64,000 nt of DNA from DATARH01 sp035550515 (GTDB taxonomy: Bacteria > Pseudomonadota > Alphaproteobacteria > ATCC43930 > CGMCC-115725): positions 1-64,000 of the forward strand of contig DASZOZ010000020.1 of the NCBI GenBank assembly GCA_035550515.1. The letters are read 5' to 3'. Of the stretch, positions 40,895-52,866 are shown in pieces (position 1 is the stretch's first letter; each line of letters begins with the position of its first letter). The translations under genes and the position numbers were made by a program. Below the pieces are notes generated by a model. It did not search any database and was not told the origin of the DNA. It saw nothing but the letters and a program-made list of their open reading frames with translations.

Positions 40895-41431
40895 ATGCTC
40901 CGCCTGTTTGTCGGCATCGAGTTTCCGCCGGAATTGCGGCTGCGGCTGTCGCTGCTGCAAAACGGGGTCGCCAATGCGAGATGGGTCGATCCCGGCAATT
41001 TCCATCTGACCTTGCGGTTCATCGGCGAAGTCGACGAAGGCACCGCGGCCGATGTCGACACGGCTTTGGCGCGGCTCAAGGCGCGGCCGTTTTCGCTGCA
41101 ACTCGCCGGCGCCGGGGTGTTCGGCGGCGACAAGCCGCGGCAATTATGGGTCGGCGTCGAGCGCGAACCGGCCCTGGCGACGCTGCAAGGCAAGGTCGAG
41201 CAGGCGCTGATCCGGGTCGGGCTGCCGCCCGAGCCGCGCAAATTCGCGCCGCATGTGACGCTCGCCCGGCTGCGCGACCCGAAGCGCGCCGACATCCAGC
41301 AGTTTCTCGCGGCCCACGCGCAATTCCGCGCCGATCCGTTGCGCGTCGACCGCTTCAGCCTGATCGCCAGCTATCCGACCAAGGCCGGCTCGGTTTATGA
41401 AGACCAGGCGGATTATGAGTTGCAGGGCTAG
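40895..41431 (+). CDS. thpR: RNA 2',3'-cyclic phosphodiesterase (ThpR)
   Basis: A 178-residue 2H phosphoesterase. The two HxT motifs are His37-x-Thr39 (FHLTLRF) and His120-x-Thr122 (HVTLARL), separated as expected. The N-terminus MLRLFVGIEFPPELRL and C-terminus FSLIASYPTKAGSVYE match ThpR/LigT, which ligates or hydrolyses 2',3'-cyclic phosphate RNA ends. The start lies 27 bases after the FIST stop, and the next gene (EVE domain) follows after 11 bases, so the three form a run with tesA. Confidence 0.94.
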   Translation: MLRLFVGIEFPPELRLRLSLLQNGVANARWVDPGNFHLTLRFIGEVDEGTAADVDTALARLKARPFSLQLAGAGVFGGDKPRQLWVGVEREPALATLQGKVEQALIRVGLPPEPRKFAPHVTLARLRDPKRADIQQFLAAHAQFRADPLRVDRFSLIASYPTKAGSVYEDQADYELQG

Positions 41432-41442
41432 GGGGCACAAAG

Positions 41443-41856
41443 ATGGCGCATTGGCTCGTCAAATCCGAACCGGCGAAATATTCCTGGGACCGGATGGTCG
41501 CCGACCGGCGCACCCACTGGGACGGCGTGCATAATTTCCAGGCGGCCAACAACATGAAGGCGATGCGGCAAGGCGACCGCGCCTTCTTCTATCATTCGAA
41601 TGACGGCAAGGAGATCGTCGGGGTGGTCGAGATCGTCCGCCCCTTCTACCCCAACCCCGACGAGCCGAGCCCGCATTTCGGTCTGGTCGACGTCGCGCCG
41701 GTGATGCCGGTCAAGAAGCCGGTGACCCTGGCCGAGATGAAGGCGACCTCGGCGCTCAAGGACATGGCGCTGATCCGCCAGTCGCGCCTCTCGGTGTGTC
41801 CCGTGACCGACGCCGAATGGGCGACGATCTGCCAGATGGCCGGGATCGTCGCCTGA
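41443..41856 (+). CDS. EVE-domain (PUA-like) protein
   Basis: A 137-residue EVE-domain protein, a PUA-related fold that binds modified bases or small ligands. The start is MAHWLVKSEPAKYSWDRM, then THWDGVHNFQAANNMKAMRQGDRAFFYHSN, VVGVVEIVRPFYPNPDE and FGLVDVAPVMPVKKPVTLAEMK. The aromatic cage residues (Trp, Tyr, Phe) in these blocks are typical. It follows thpR closely, a common pairing in proteobacteria. Function is otherwise uncharacterised here. Confidence 0.93.
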   Translation: MAHWLVKSEPAKYSWDRMVADRRTHWDGVHNFQAANNMKAMRQGDRAFFYHSNDGKEIVGVVEIVRPFYPNPDEPSPHFGLVDVAPVMPVKKPVTLAEMKATSALKDMALIRQSRLSVCPVTDAEWATICQMAGIVA

Positions 41857-41979
41857 CCCTCGCCTCGCGCGACCGGGCGAGGGGGTATAACAGCGCACCG
41901 GCAACAGAGAAATTGCACCGCCGCAGCCGCTGCGCCATATCTGCGGGAAAGCGTTGGGTCGTACCGGGAGGATGAGGCG

Positions 41980-43926
<1,947 letters not shown>

Positions 43927-43944
43927 AGGCAGCGTTAAACGGCT

Positions 43945-44472
43945 TCAGGCGGGCGCGCGGGCGATCGCCGCGGCGATCAGGCCGAGCGCTTCCTCCGCGC
44001 CGGCCCAGCGCACGATCTTGACCCATTTGCCCGGTTCCAGGTCCTTGTAGTGGCGGAAGAAATGGGCGATCTGCTCGCAAAGGATCGGCGGCAGGTCCTG
44101 GTACGAGGCGATGTTCGTATAGAACGGGTGGAGCGCGTCGACCGGCACGGCGACGATCTTTTCGTCGCTGCCGTGCTCGTCTTCCATCAGCAGCGCGCCC
44201 ACCGGGCGGCAGCGCACCACTGCACCCGGCACGACCGAGGCCGGGCCGACGATCAGCACGTCGATCGGGTCGCCGTCCTCCGACAGGGTGTGCGGCACAA
44301 AGCCGTAATTGCCGGGATAGACCATCGCCGTGTGCAAGAAGCGGTCGACAAAGACCGCGCCCGACTCCTTGTCGAGCTCGTATTTGACCGGGCTGCCGCC
44401 TTGCGGGATTTCGACGATGACGTTGATGTCGCGCGGCGGATCGCGCCCGATCGGAATTTTCGCGATGTCCAT
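43945..44472 (-). CDS. ppa: Inorganic pyrophosphatase (type I)
   Basis: A 175-residue family I pyrophosphatase. It has the PPase signature EDGDPIDVLIVGP with the three Asp residues that bind Mg2+, KYELDKESG, YPGNYGFVPHTL, and DEKIVAVPVDA. It hydrolyses pyrophosphate in the cytoplasm and drives biosynthetic and ligase reactions such as the acetyl-CoA synthetase alongside it. Its stop converges on acs with 18 bases between, and it lies downstream of NAD-GDH in the same direction. The start ATG has GGGAAGAGGTACGGC ahead. Confidence 0.96.
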   Translation of the reverse strand: MDIAKIPIGRDPPRDINVIVEIPQGGSPVKYELDKESGAVFVDRFLHTAMVYPGNYGFVPHTLSEDGDPIDVLIVGPASVVPGAVVRCRPVGALLMEDEHGSDEKIVAVPVDALHPFYTNIASYQDLPPILCEQIAHFFRHYKDLEPGKWVKIVRWAGAEEALGLIAAAIARAPA

Positions 44473-44523
44473 GCCGTACCTCTTCCCGGTCGGTGAACGC
44501 CGGCGAGGCCGACCTGTCCGGCC

Positions 44524-47500
44524 TTAACCCAGCGCCTGCCGGAGCTGGCGGCTGGCGACGACGAGCATGGCGAGGTCGGGTGCGGTCGCGGCGCGCATCT
44601 CGGCGGCGATCGCCTCGGCCGGCGCGAGCTGGGCGCTGCGGCCGGCGGTCCAGGCGGCGATCGGGTCGGCGGCGGCGTGTCCCGTCGGGGCAGCCTTGAG
44701 GATGCGCTCGGCGAGATCGGCTTGCAGCCCGTAGAAATCATCGATCAGGGTTTCGACCGCGGCCTTCTGCCAACTGGTGTCGGCGGGCAGGTGACGGGCG
44801 GCGTCGCGCAGCTCGTCGAGCGCGAAACGCGCGCCGACGCCGTAGAAAATGCGGGCGGCCTGATCGATCGGCTGGCCGCTGCGGGCGGCAAGATCGCCGA
44901 TCTCGAACGCCGTGGTCAAAAAGATGATGCCGCCGACCCGGGCGGCGATCGGCGCCGGCACGTTCGCATCGCGCAGGCGCGCGACGCGCCGGTCGTGAAG
45001 GGCACGCTCGGCGACCGGCAGCAATTCGGCAACCACGTCGGACAGATGCGCGACCGCGGGAGCAAGACGCGCTGTTTCGCTCCCGAAGTCGAGCCGTTCC
45101 GCCCGCAGCAGCCAGAGCGCCGCATGCTCGACGATCGCGCCGATATCGAGCAGCATCTCGTACTGGACGGCACTGGCGACCTTGTTGTCGAGCGCCTCGA
45201 TCTGCAGCCAGAGGGCCGGCAGGCCGAAGGCGTCACGGACGATGCGGTAGGCGCGCGCGACATCCGGCGCCGCCCGGCCGCTGCGCGCCTGCAGGTCGTG
45301 GACAAAGGTGAGTCCGCCGCGATTGACGACATCGTTGGCGACGGCCGTGGCGATGATCTCGCGGCGCAGCGGGTGCGCGGCGATCTGCGCCGCGAACCGG
45401 TCGCGCAGCGCCGGCGGGAAATAGGCCCGCAAATCCGCCTCCAGCACCGGCGCATCGGGCAGATCGGACTGCACCAGCTCGTGATCGAGCGACATCTTGG
45501 CGTAGGCCAGCAGCACCGACAGCTCGGGCCGGGTGAGCCCGCGCCGCGCCGCCGCGCGTGCCGCGATCTCCTCGTCGTCGGGCAGGAATTCGAGCGCGCG
45601 GTCGAGCCGGCCTTGCTTCTCCAGCTCGCGCATCATCCGCGCCTGGCGGTCGAGCGCGCCGGAAACGCTCGACTGGCCCTGCGTCTCGGCAACCGACAGC
45701 GCCTCGCCTTGCAAGTAGTTGTCGCGCAGCACCAGCGCGGCGACATCGCCGGTCATCGCCGCCAGCAGCGGCTCCCGTTCGGCCGCGGTCAGCGCGCCGG
45801 TGGCGATCGCATGGCCGAGCAGGATCTTGATGTTGACCTCGTGGTCCGACATCGACACGCCGGCCGAATTGTCGATCGCGTCGGTGTCGATTAGCCCGCC
45901 TTGCTGCGCGTAGGCGATGCGGCCGCGCTGGGTGACGCCGAGATTGGCCCCTTCGCCGACCACCTTGGCGCGCAGGGCCTCGCCGTCGACGCGCAGCGCG
46001 TCGTTGGCCTTGTCGCCGACCTGCGCATGCGTCTCGGCCCGCGCCTTGAGGAAGGTGCCGATGCCGCCAAAGAACAGCAGGTCGACCCGCGCCGTCAGCA
46101 GATGCCGGATCAGCTCCGCCGGGGTCAGCGCCTCCTCGCCGATGTCGAAGGCGCGCTTCATTTCGGGCGTGATCGCGATCGATTTCGCCGACCGCTCGAA
46201 CACCCCGCCGCCGGGCGAGATCAGCCGCCGGTCGTAATCCGCCCAGCCGAGCCGCGGGTTGGCGAACAGCCGCCGGCGTTCGGCAAAGCTTTTCGCCGGA
46301 TCGGGGTCGGGATCGATAAAGATGTGCAGGTGATTGAAGGCGCCGATCAGGCGCGTGTGCGGCGACCGCAGCATGCCGTTGCCGAACACATCGCCGCCCA
46401 TGTCGCCGACGCCGACGCAGGTGAAGTCGATGGTCTGGATGTCGGTGCCGCGCTCGCGGAAATGCCGCTTGATCAGCTCCCAGGCGCCGCGCGAGGTAAT
46501 CCCGATCGCCTTGTGGTCGTAACCGGCCGAGCCTCCCGAGGCGAACGCATCGCCCAGCCAAAAGCCGTATTCGCCGGCGATCGCGTTCGCCGTGTCGGAG
46601 AAGGTCGCGGTGCCCTTGTCGGCGGCGACGACGAGATAGGGGTCGTCGCCGTCATGCCGCAGCACCGACGACGGGGGCTCGATATGATGGCTCTCGGCAC
46701 TGTCGGCGACGATGTTGTCGGTCAGGTCCAACAGTCCCCGCATCAGGATTTGGTAGCACGCGATACCCTCGGCCTGGAGCGCGGCACGGTAGCCATTTGC
46801 CATCTGCGGCGGCGGGCGTTTGAGGACAAAGCCGCCTTTCGACCCGACCGGGATGATCACCGCGTTCTTGACCGTCTGCGCCTTCATCAGGCCGAGGATT
46901 TCGGTGCGGAAGTCCTCGCGCCGGTCCGACCAGCGGATGCCGCCGCGGGCGACCCGGCCGGCGCGCATGTGCAGGCCCTCCATGCGCGGGCTGTAGACGA
47001 AGATCTCGAACAGCGGGCGCGGCAGCGGCAGCAGATCGATCTCGCTCGACGCGAGCTTGACGGCGAGATACGGCTTGGGGCCGCCGTCGGGCAGCGGCTG
47101 GAAGTAGTTGGTCCGCAGCGATTTCAGGATGAGGCGCTGGAAGCCGCGCAGGATGCGGTCTTCGTCGAGGCTTTCGACCGCCTCGAGCCGTTCGTCGATC
47201 GCCCGCAGCTCGTCGGCAATTGCGAGCGAGCCGCCCTGGGGCGGGGTCGGGTTGAAGCGGTGCTCGAACAGCGTCACCAGCCGCCGCGCGATCTCGGCAT
47301 GCGCGGCAAGCGTGTCCTCCATATAGGCCTGGCTGTAGGCGCTGCCCGCCTGCCGCAAGACCTTGCAGTAGAGCCGCAGGATGGTGGTCTGGCGGGCCGA
47401 CAGGCCGGCCGCCAGGATCAGCCGGTTGAAGCCGTCGTTCTCGACCGCGCCCTGTGCGACCTCGACCACCGCCTGCTCGAAATGGCCGCGGGTAGCGGCG

Positions 47501-49344
47501 CCCGGCCGTGCCGGGATCGCGCCGTCGGCGAGGGCGAATTCGTGCACCCAGACGGCCGTCCCATCGGTGCTTTCGATGCGGTACGGCTCTTCGGCGAGGA
47601 TTTTCAGCCCGAGATTTTCGAGGATCGGCAAGGTGTCCGACAGCACCACCGGCGCGTCGCGGCGGTACAGCCGCAGGCCGGGCGTGCCCGCATCCTCCGG
47701 CCAATGCAGCGCGGCTTCGAGCGGCGACCCCGCCAACACCTTTTCAATCGAGCCGAGATCGGCGACCGCCTGATCCGGTGTGGTCCGCGCCTGGTAGGCG
47801 ACCGGGAAATGGCCGATCCTGCTCAACCGCTCATGCGCTTCGCCCTCGCCGAAGGCCGCCTCCGCGGCGGCGGCGACCCGGTCGAGCCACAGCCGGCCGG
47901 CCGCGGCGAGTTCCGCCTCGAGCGCGCCGATATCGACCGGGGGCACCGCGCCGCGCGTCGTGCCGATGATGAAATGCAGGCGCGCCAGCGAGGAATCGTC
48001 GAGATGGGTATAGTAGGCCGCCAGCTTCCCGGCGAAAGCCCGCTCGATGATCGCGGCGAAGTTGCGCCGCAAAGTCGTGTCGTAGCGGTCGCGCGGCACA
48101 TAGACGAGGCACGAGACGAACCGCTCCAGCGGGTCGCGCCGGACGAACAACGCGATGCGCTGCCGCTCCTGCAGGTTGAGCACGCCGATGGCGGTGTCGA
48201 AGAGCCAGTCCTCGCTGGCCTGGAACAACTCGTCGCGCGGCAGCGTCTCGAGGATATGGATCAGCGCGCGGGCGTCATGCCCGGCCGGGCCGACGCCGCT
48301 GCGGATCATCACCCGATCGACCTTGCGGCGGACGATCGGCACCGCGCTCGGGCTCGTCGTGTAGGCCGACGAGGTGAACAGGCCGACCAGCAGCGTCAGC
48401 CCGCAGACAGCGCCGCGCGCGTCGAAGCGGCGGATGCCGACCGCGTCCATCGGCGCATTGCGGTGCACCGTCGAACGGCGATCGGTCTTGCCGATGATCA
48501 GCAGCTCGCGGCGTTGGATGAAGTCGCGCACGTCGCCGGGCAGCGCGGCGAGATCGCGCAGCCCGCCGAAGGCTTGATAGCCGGGCTCGCGCAGCACGCC
48601 CAGCGGCGGCGACGGCTCGCCCTCGCCGAAATCGTAATCGCGCATGCCGAGCAGGGTGAAATTGTTCTCGCCGAGCCAGCGCAGAAACGCGCCGACTTCG
48701 TCGCTTTCGGCGGACGGAACAGGCGCCGAGACGCGCGTCACCTGATCCGCGATGCGAGCGAGCGCCGCACGCATCTTGGGCCAATCGTCCACCGCGGCCC
48801 GCACGTCCGCCAGGACGCCGCGCAGCGCTTCCGCCAGGGCGGCGCGCGCGGCGGCGCCGCGCTCGCGGGTGATGGCGATCTGCATCCACGATTCGCGGGT
48901 GCCGCCGGGTGTACCGAGCCCGGTCAGCGCGCCGCTCGCATCGCGGCTTACCGCGACGACGGGGTGGATCACCAGCTGTACCACGCCGCCCCGGTCGTTG
49001 ATCGCCGCGTTCACCGAGTCGACAAGAAACGGCATGTCGTCATTGACGATCTCGACGATCGTGTGCGGCGACGTCCACCCGTCCTCCGCCGGCGTCGGGT
49101 TGTAGACCCTCACCCGCGCCTCATGCGGCGCGCGGCGCGCGGCGAAATGCCATAGCGCCAACGCTCCGCCGCACAGGTCTTCCGGGCTGCGCGCGGCCAC
49201 GTCGGCCGGCGGCGCATGCTCGTAAAACGTCGCGATAAAACCCGGCAGCGCCGCCGCCGATTCGCCGGTTTCCGGCCGGGCGGCGGCCAGCGCCCGGGCG
49301 CGATCGACGGCAAGTTTCATGGCTTCGGCGGTGCTTGTGGTCAC
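44524..49344 (-). CDS. NAD-specific glutamate dehydrogenase (very large type)
   Basis: About 1606 residues, the alphaproteobacterial/streptomycete GDH-180-like type that oxidises glutamate to 2-oxoglutarate with NAD. An N-terminal regulatory region of about 700 residues (IVEIVNDDMPFLVDSVNAAI) precedes the catalytic part with GRVARGGIRWSDRREDFRTEILGLMKAQ, the active-site Lys in IPVGSKGGFVLKRPP, FTCVGVGDMGGDVFGNGML and ALRVDGEALRAKVVGEGANLG. The start is probably GTG 49344 or ATG 49320; the frame is open to 49461 but that part lacks family sequence. It is a housekeeping nitrogen enzyme and the longest gene in the window. Confidence 0.95.
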   Translation of the reverse strand: MTTSTAEAMKLAVDRARALAAARPETGESAAALPGFIATFYEHAPPADVAARSPEDLCGGALALWHFAARRAPHEARVRVYNPTPAEDGWTSPHTIVEIVNDDMPFLVDSVNAAINDRGGVVQLVIHPVVAVSRDASGALTGLGTPGGTRESWMQIAITRERGAAARAALAEALRGVLADVRAAVDDWPKMRAALARIADQVTRVSAPVPSAESDEVGAFLRWLGENNFTLLGMRDYDFGEGEPSPPLGVLREPGYQAFGGLRDLAALPGDVRDFIQRRELLIIGKTDRRSTVHRNAPMDAVGIRRFDARGAVCGLTLLVGLFTSSAYTTSPSAVPIVRRKVDRVMIRSGVGPAGHDARALIHILETLPRDELFQASEDWLFDTAIGVLNLQERQRIALFVRRDPLERFVSCLVYVPRDRYDTTLRRNFAAIIERAFAGKLAAYYTHLDDSSLARLHFIIGTTRGAVPPVDIGALEAELAAAGRLWLDRVAAAAEAAFGEGEAHERLSRIGHFPVAYQARTTPDQAVADLGSIEKVLAGSPLEAALHWPEDAGTPGLRLYRRDAPVVLSDTLPILENLGLKILAEEPYRIESTDGTAVWVHEFALADGAIPARPGAATRGHFEQAVVEVAQGAVENDGFNRLILAAGLSARQTTILRLYCKVLRQAGSAYSQAYMEDTLAAHAEIARRLVTLFEHRFNPTPPQGGSLAIADELRAIDERLEAVESLDEDRILRGFQRLILKSLRTNYFQPLPDGGPKPYLAVKLASSEIDLLPLPRPLFEIFVYSPRMEGLHMRAGRVARGGIRWSDRREDFRTEILGLMKAQTVKNAVIIPVGSKGGFVLKRPPPQMANGYRAALQAEGIACYQILMRGLLDLTDNIVADSAESHHIEPPSSVLRHDGDDPYLVVAADKGTATFSDTANAIAGEYGFWLGDAFASGGSAGYDHKAIGITSRGAWELIKRHFRERGTDIQTIDFTCVGVGDMGGDVFGNGMLRSPHTRLIGAFNHLHIFIDPDPDPAKSFAERRRLFANPRLGWADYDRRLISPGGGVFERSAKSIAITPEMKRAFDIGEEALTPAELIRHLLTARVDLLFFGGIGTFLKARAETHAQVGDKANDALRVDGEALRAKVVGEGANLGVTQRGRIAYAQQGGLIDTDAIDNSAGVSMSDHEVNIKILLGHAIATGALTAAEREPLLAAMTGDVAALVLRDNYLQGEALSVAETQGQSSVSGALDRQARMMRELEKQGRLDRALEFLPDDEEIAARAAARRGLTRPELSVLLAYAKMSLDHELVQSDLPDAPVLEADLRAYFPPALRDRFAAQIAAHPLRREIIATAVANDVVNRGGLTFVHDLQARSGRAAPDVARAYRIVRDAFGLPALWLQIEALDNKVASAVQYEMLLDIGAIVEHAALWLLRAERLDFGSETARLAPAVAHLSDVVAELLPVAERALHDRRVARLRDANVPAPIAARVGGIIFLTTAFEIGDLAARSGQPIDQAARIFYGVGARFALDELRDAARHLPADTSWQKAAVETLIDDFYGLQADLAERILKAAPTGHAAADPIAAWTAGRSAQLAPAEAIAAEMRAATAPDLAMLVVASRQLRQALG

Positions 49345-49592
49345 GTCGGCGGTCCGTTGGTGGAAGAACCGATGGGGCGTCGCCGCAGCGTTACCGCTAA
49401 CCCCCGGTCTGGCAAGGCTTTTGCCCCGGCGCCCGATTTCGCCGCCGCCGATGCGCGACAAAATGGCATTCGCCCCGACTACGTCTCATCTTTACGACAT
49501 TTAAGGATAAATTTGGCTTCAAACAATTGACGTGATTGGCGATACTGAGCGCAATGTAATTGCCCGCCACGGGCACTGGGAGGTCGCCGCCG

Positions 49593-49796
49593 ATGGACAT
49601 CATGGAGTTCCATGTTTGCCAGCAAGGCCGCGACATGCGCTGGGTCGTCCGGCTCGACAACTCCACCTACGGCGCCTATCTCGACAAGGAGCAGGCGATG
49701 CTCGACGCCCTCGAAGCGGCGCGCGACGCCCAGCAGACGGGCCGCGAAGCCCGCGTCTTCCTGCGTGACCGATCCGAGGCCGCGCGCATTTTCTGA
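49593..49796 (+). CDS. Small DUF2188-like protein
   Basis: A 67-residue protein, MDIMEFHVCQQGRDMRWVVR followed by LDNSTYGAYLDKEQAMLDALEAARDAQQTG and REARVFLRDR. The W-V-R strand, a helix with alternating Ala, and a final strand recall DUF2188-type small proteins, but I cannot confirm that. GGGAGG is nine bases upstream, supporting translation. It is isolated and points toward the convergent glgC gene. Confidence 0.6.
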   Translation: MDIMEFHVCQQGRDMRWVVRLDNSTYGAYLDKEQAMLDALEAARDAQQTGREARVFLRDRSEAARIF

Positions 49797-49829
49797 CTGC
49801 CCGGGAACCGCCGCTAGCCGCAACCGCCG

Positions 49830-51098
49830 TTAGCCGCCGAGCGCCGCCACCATCTCCGGCGTCACCAGCGTCACGCCGCCTTCGCTGACATGAAAGCGCT
49901 GTGCGTCGAGCTTGGGGTCTTCGCCGATCACCAGCCCTTCCGGCAGACGGCAGCCGCGATCGATCACCACCCGGCTAAGGCGCGCGTGCCGGCCGATATC
50001 GACCTCGGGGAGCACGACCGATTCGCGCGTGCGGGCGTGCGAATTGACCCGTACGCTGGAAAACAGCAGCGAGCGCGAGACATGCGCGCCCGAGATGATG
50101 CAGCCGCCGGACACCATCGAATCGACCGCCATGCCGCGTCGGTCGTCGTCGTCGAAAACGAATTTCGCCGGCGGCAATTGCTGCTGGTAGGTCCAGATCG
50201 GCCAGTTGGGGTCGTAGATGTCGAGCTGCGGCACCGGCATGACGAGGTCGAGATTTGCCGCCCAATACGCGTCGATAGTCCCGACATCGCGCCAATAGGG
50301 CTCTGCCTCCGGCGTGGTCTTGACGCAGCTATCCTCGAAGCGGTGCGCCGCGGCGAGACCGCGGGAGACGAGATTGGGGATGACGTCGCGGCCGAAATCA
50401 TGGGCCGAGGCAGGGTCCCGCGCGTCGCGTTCCAGCTCCGCGTAGAGAAAATTCGCGGTGAAGACGTAGATCCCCATGCTGGCCAGGACCCGGTCGGGCT
50501 TGCCCAGCATCGGCGTTGCCCGCTTCGGCTTTTCCTCGAACGCGGAGATCAGCCCGGATTCGCTGACCGTCATCACCCCGAATTCGCTCGCCTGGGCGAT
50601 CGGCACCTCGACGCAGGCGACGGAGCAGTCGGCGCCGCGCGCCACGTGCTCGGCCAGCATGTTGGAATAATCCATTTTGTAGACGTGGTCGCCCGCCAGC
50701 ACGACAAAGTAATCGGGGCGCGCGGCGCGGAAGATGTCGAAATTCTGGAACACCGCATCCGCGGTGCCGCGATACCAGGTCGCCTCGTCGATCCGCTGCT
50801 GCGCCGGCAGCAGGTCGAGAAATTCGTTCATCTCCGGGCGCAGGAACGACCAGCCCATCTGCAAATGGCGCAGCAGGCTGTGCGCCTTGTACTGGGTCAG
50901 CACACCGATCCGCCGGATGCCGGAATTGACGCAGTTCGACATGGCGAAATCGATGATGCGGAACTTGCCGCCGAAAAACACCGCCGGCTTGGCGCGGCGG
51001 TCGGTCAGCTGGTGCAGCCGGCTGCCGCGGCCGCCGGCGAGCACCAGCGCGATCGTGCGCCGCGCCAACCTCTCCTGGGACCGTTCCGCCGACAGCAT
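49830..51098 (-). CDS. glgC: Glucose-1-phosphate adenylyltransferase
   Basis: A 422-residue nucleotidyltransferase that makes ADP-glucose for glycogen. It has the nucleotide loop LAGGRGSRLHQLTDRRAKPAVFFGGKFRIIDFAMSNC, the glucose-phosphate site FEEKPKRA, and a C-terminal left-handed beta-helix region with VVIDRGCRLPEGLVIG. Length is normal. It lies 21 bases after pgm in the same direction. Both are consistent with a glycogen unit, although glgA, glgB and glgP are not in the window. Confidence 0.96.
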   Translation of the reverse strand: MLSAERSQERLARRTIALVLAGGRGSRLHQLTDRRAKPAVFFGGKFRIIDFAMSNCVNSGIRRIGVLTQYKAHSLLRHLQMGWSFLRPEMNEFLDLLPAQQRIDEATWYRGTADAVFQNFDIFRAARPDYFVVLAGDHVYKMDYSNMLAEHVARGADCSVACVEVPIAQASEFGVMTVSESGLISAFEEKPKRATPMLGKPDRVLASMGIYVFTANFLYAELERDARDPASAHDFGRDVIPNLVSRGLAAAHRFEDSCVKTTPEAEPYWRDVGTIDAYWAANLDLVMPVPQLDIYDPNWPIWTYQQQLPPAKFVFDDDDRRGMAVDSMVSGGCIISGAHVSRSLLFSSVRVNSHARTRESVVLPEVDIGRHARLSRVVIDRGCRLPEGLVIGEDPKLDAQRFHVSEGGVTLVTPEMVAALGG

Positions 51099-51119
51099 GC
51101 GTTTCTCCTCAGTCGCGGT

Positions 51120-52766
51120 TCAGGCGACGACGTCCGGCCGCTCCCGGCCGGTGATGCCGTTGATGTCCGCTAGCGCCGCGCCGGCCGCCGCCAACGGCGC
51201 CAAGACCGTGCTCGCCGCCGCCGTGTGACGCGCGCGGTCCGGCTCGAAGCGCTCCAGGTATACCCGCAACGTCGCGCCTTCGGTGCCGGTTCCCGACAGG
51301 CGATAGACGATCCGCGCCCCCTCGGCGAAGGCGATGCGAATGCCTTGCTGCGCGGCGGTCGAGCCGTCGACCGGGTCGACATAGGCGAAATCGTCCGCCG
51401 CCGCGACCTCGAACGCGCCGAGCCGGGTCCCCGGCAGCGCCGGCAGCCGGTCGCGCAGGCGTTGGATCAGGTGGTTCGCCCGCTCGGTCTCGATCGCCTC
51501 GTAATCGTGCCGCAGGTAGAAATCGCGGCCGTGATCGGCCCAATGCGCGGCAACGATGTTTTCCGCCGGCTCGCCGCGCGCGGCGATGATGTTGAGCCAG
51601 AACAGGACCGCCCAGACCCCGTCCTTCTCGCGCACGTGGTTGGCGCCCGTGCCGGCGCTTTCCTCGCCGCAGAGGGCGATGCGGCCGGCGTCGAGCAGGT
51701 TGCCGAAATACTTCCAGCCGGTCGGGGTTTCGAAGCAGTCGATGCCGAGCTTGGCGGCGACGCGGTCGACGGCGCGGCTCGTCGGCATCGAGCGCGCGAC
51801 GCCCGGCAGGCCGCCCTTGAACCAGGGGATCAGATGCGCGTTCGCTGCCAGGATCGCCAGGCTATCGCTCGGCCCGATCGCCCCGCTCGGCATGACCACC
51901 ATGTTGCGGTCACCGTCGCCGTCGGAGGCGGCGCCGAGGTCGGGTCCGTCGGCGGCCATCACGGTGCGCAGGAGGTCGGCCGCGTAGGTCGGGTTCGGGT
52001 CGGGGTGCAGTGCGCCGAAATCGGGCAAGGGTTCGGCGTTGACCGCGGTCCCGGCCGGGGCGCCGAGGCGGCGCTCGAAAATCTCGCGCGCATACGGTCC
52101 GGTCACCGCGTTCATGGCGTCGAACCGCAGCCGGAAGCCGCCGCGAAACAGCTCCCGCAGCCGATCGAAATCGAAGATCTGCTCCATCAACGCGGCATAG
52201 TCGGCGACCGGGTCGATGACCGTCAGCTCCATGCCGCCGAGCCTCGTCGACCCGAGCATGTCGAGCGGCAGAAGGCCGGCTTCGACGATCCGGTAGCGAT
52301 CGATCGTCTGTGTCCGGCGATAGATCGCCTCGGTGACGCGCTCCGGCGCGGGTCCGCCGTTGCCGCCGTTGTATTTGATGCCGAAATCGCCGTCCGGCCC
52401 GCCGGGGTTGTGGCTGGCCGACAAGATGATGCCGCCAAAGGCCCTGTGCGCGCGGATGACGGCGCTGGCCGCTGGGGTCGACAGCAGCCCGCCGCGGCCG
52501 ACCAGCAGCCGCGCGACACCGTTCGCCGCCGCCATGCGGATGATGGTCTGGATCGCCTCGTCATTGAAGAACCGGCCGTCGCCGCCCAAGACCAGTGTCT
52601 GGCCGGCGACGCCTTGCCCCACCGCTTCGGGCAAGGCATCGAACAGCGATTGGACAAATGCCTCGACATAGCCGGGCTGGCGAAACACCGCGACCTTCTT
52701 GCGCAAACCCGAAGTGCCGGGGCGCTGCCCGGCAAACGGCGTGACGGCAACGCTGGCAATCTGCAT
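51120..52766 (-). CDS. pgm: Alpha-D-glucose phosphate-specific phosphoglucomutase
   Basis: A 548-residue phosphohexomutase interconverting glucose 1- and 6-phosphate. The phosphoserine loop is ILSASHNPGGPDGDFGIKYN, the metal loop is DGDGDRNM, and the sugar-binding motif is CGEESAGTG. The ATG at 52766 (MQIASVAVTPFAGQRPGTSG) is the conserved family N-terminus; the 59 open codons beyond are not family-like. It supplies glucose 1-phosphate to glgC immediately downstream. This matches the alphaproteobacterial glgC-pgm neighbourhood. Confidence 0.95.
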   Translation of the reverse strand: MQIASVAVTPFAGQRPGTSGLRKKVAVFRQPGYVEAFVQSLFDALPEAVGQGVAGQTLVLGGDGRFFNDEAIQTIIRMAAANGVARLLVGRGGLLSTPAASAVIRAHRAFGGIILSASHNPGGPDGDFGIKYNGGNGGPAPERVTEAIYRRTQTIDRYRIVEAGLLPLDMLGSTRLGGMELTVIDPVADYAALMEQIFDFDRLRELFRGGFRLRFDAMNAVTGPYAREIFERRLGAPAGTAVNAEPLPDFGALHPDPNPTYAADLLRTVMAADGPDLGAASDGDGDRNMVVMPSGAIGPSDSLAILAANAHLIPWFKGGLPGVARSMPTSRAVDRVAAKLGIDCFETPTGWKYFGNLLDAGRIALCGEESAGTGANHVREKDGVWAVLFWLNIIAARGEPAENIVAAHWADHGRDFYLRHDYEAIETERANHLIQRLRDRLPALPGTRLGAFEVAAADDFAYVDPVDGSTAAQQGIRIAFAEGARIVYRLSGTGTEGATLRVYLERFEPDRARHTAAASTVLAPLAAAGAALADINGITGRERPDVVA

Positions 52767-52866
52767 CGCAGGGGTACCTGGGGTGGCTCGCGATCCTAGA
52801 GCAAATTTCCCAGGGGCGGAATCGGTTCCGGCGGGCCGCGCCCTCAGTCCGGTTCCCGGTGATCGT

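Noticed and set aside
45901..49155. A very long plus-strand frame opposite NAD-GDH
   Set aside because: Complementary-frame shadow of an unmistakable glutamate dehydrogenase; it has no family sequence of its own.
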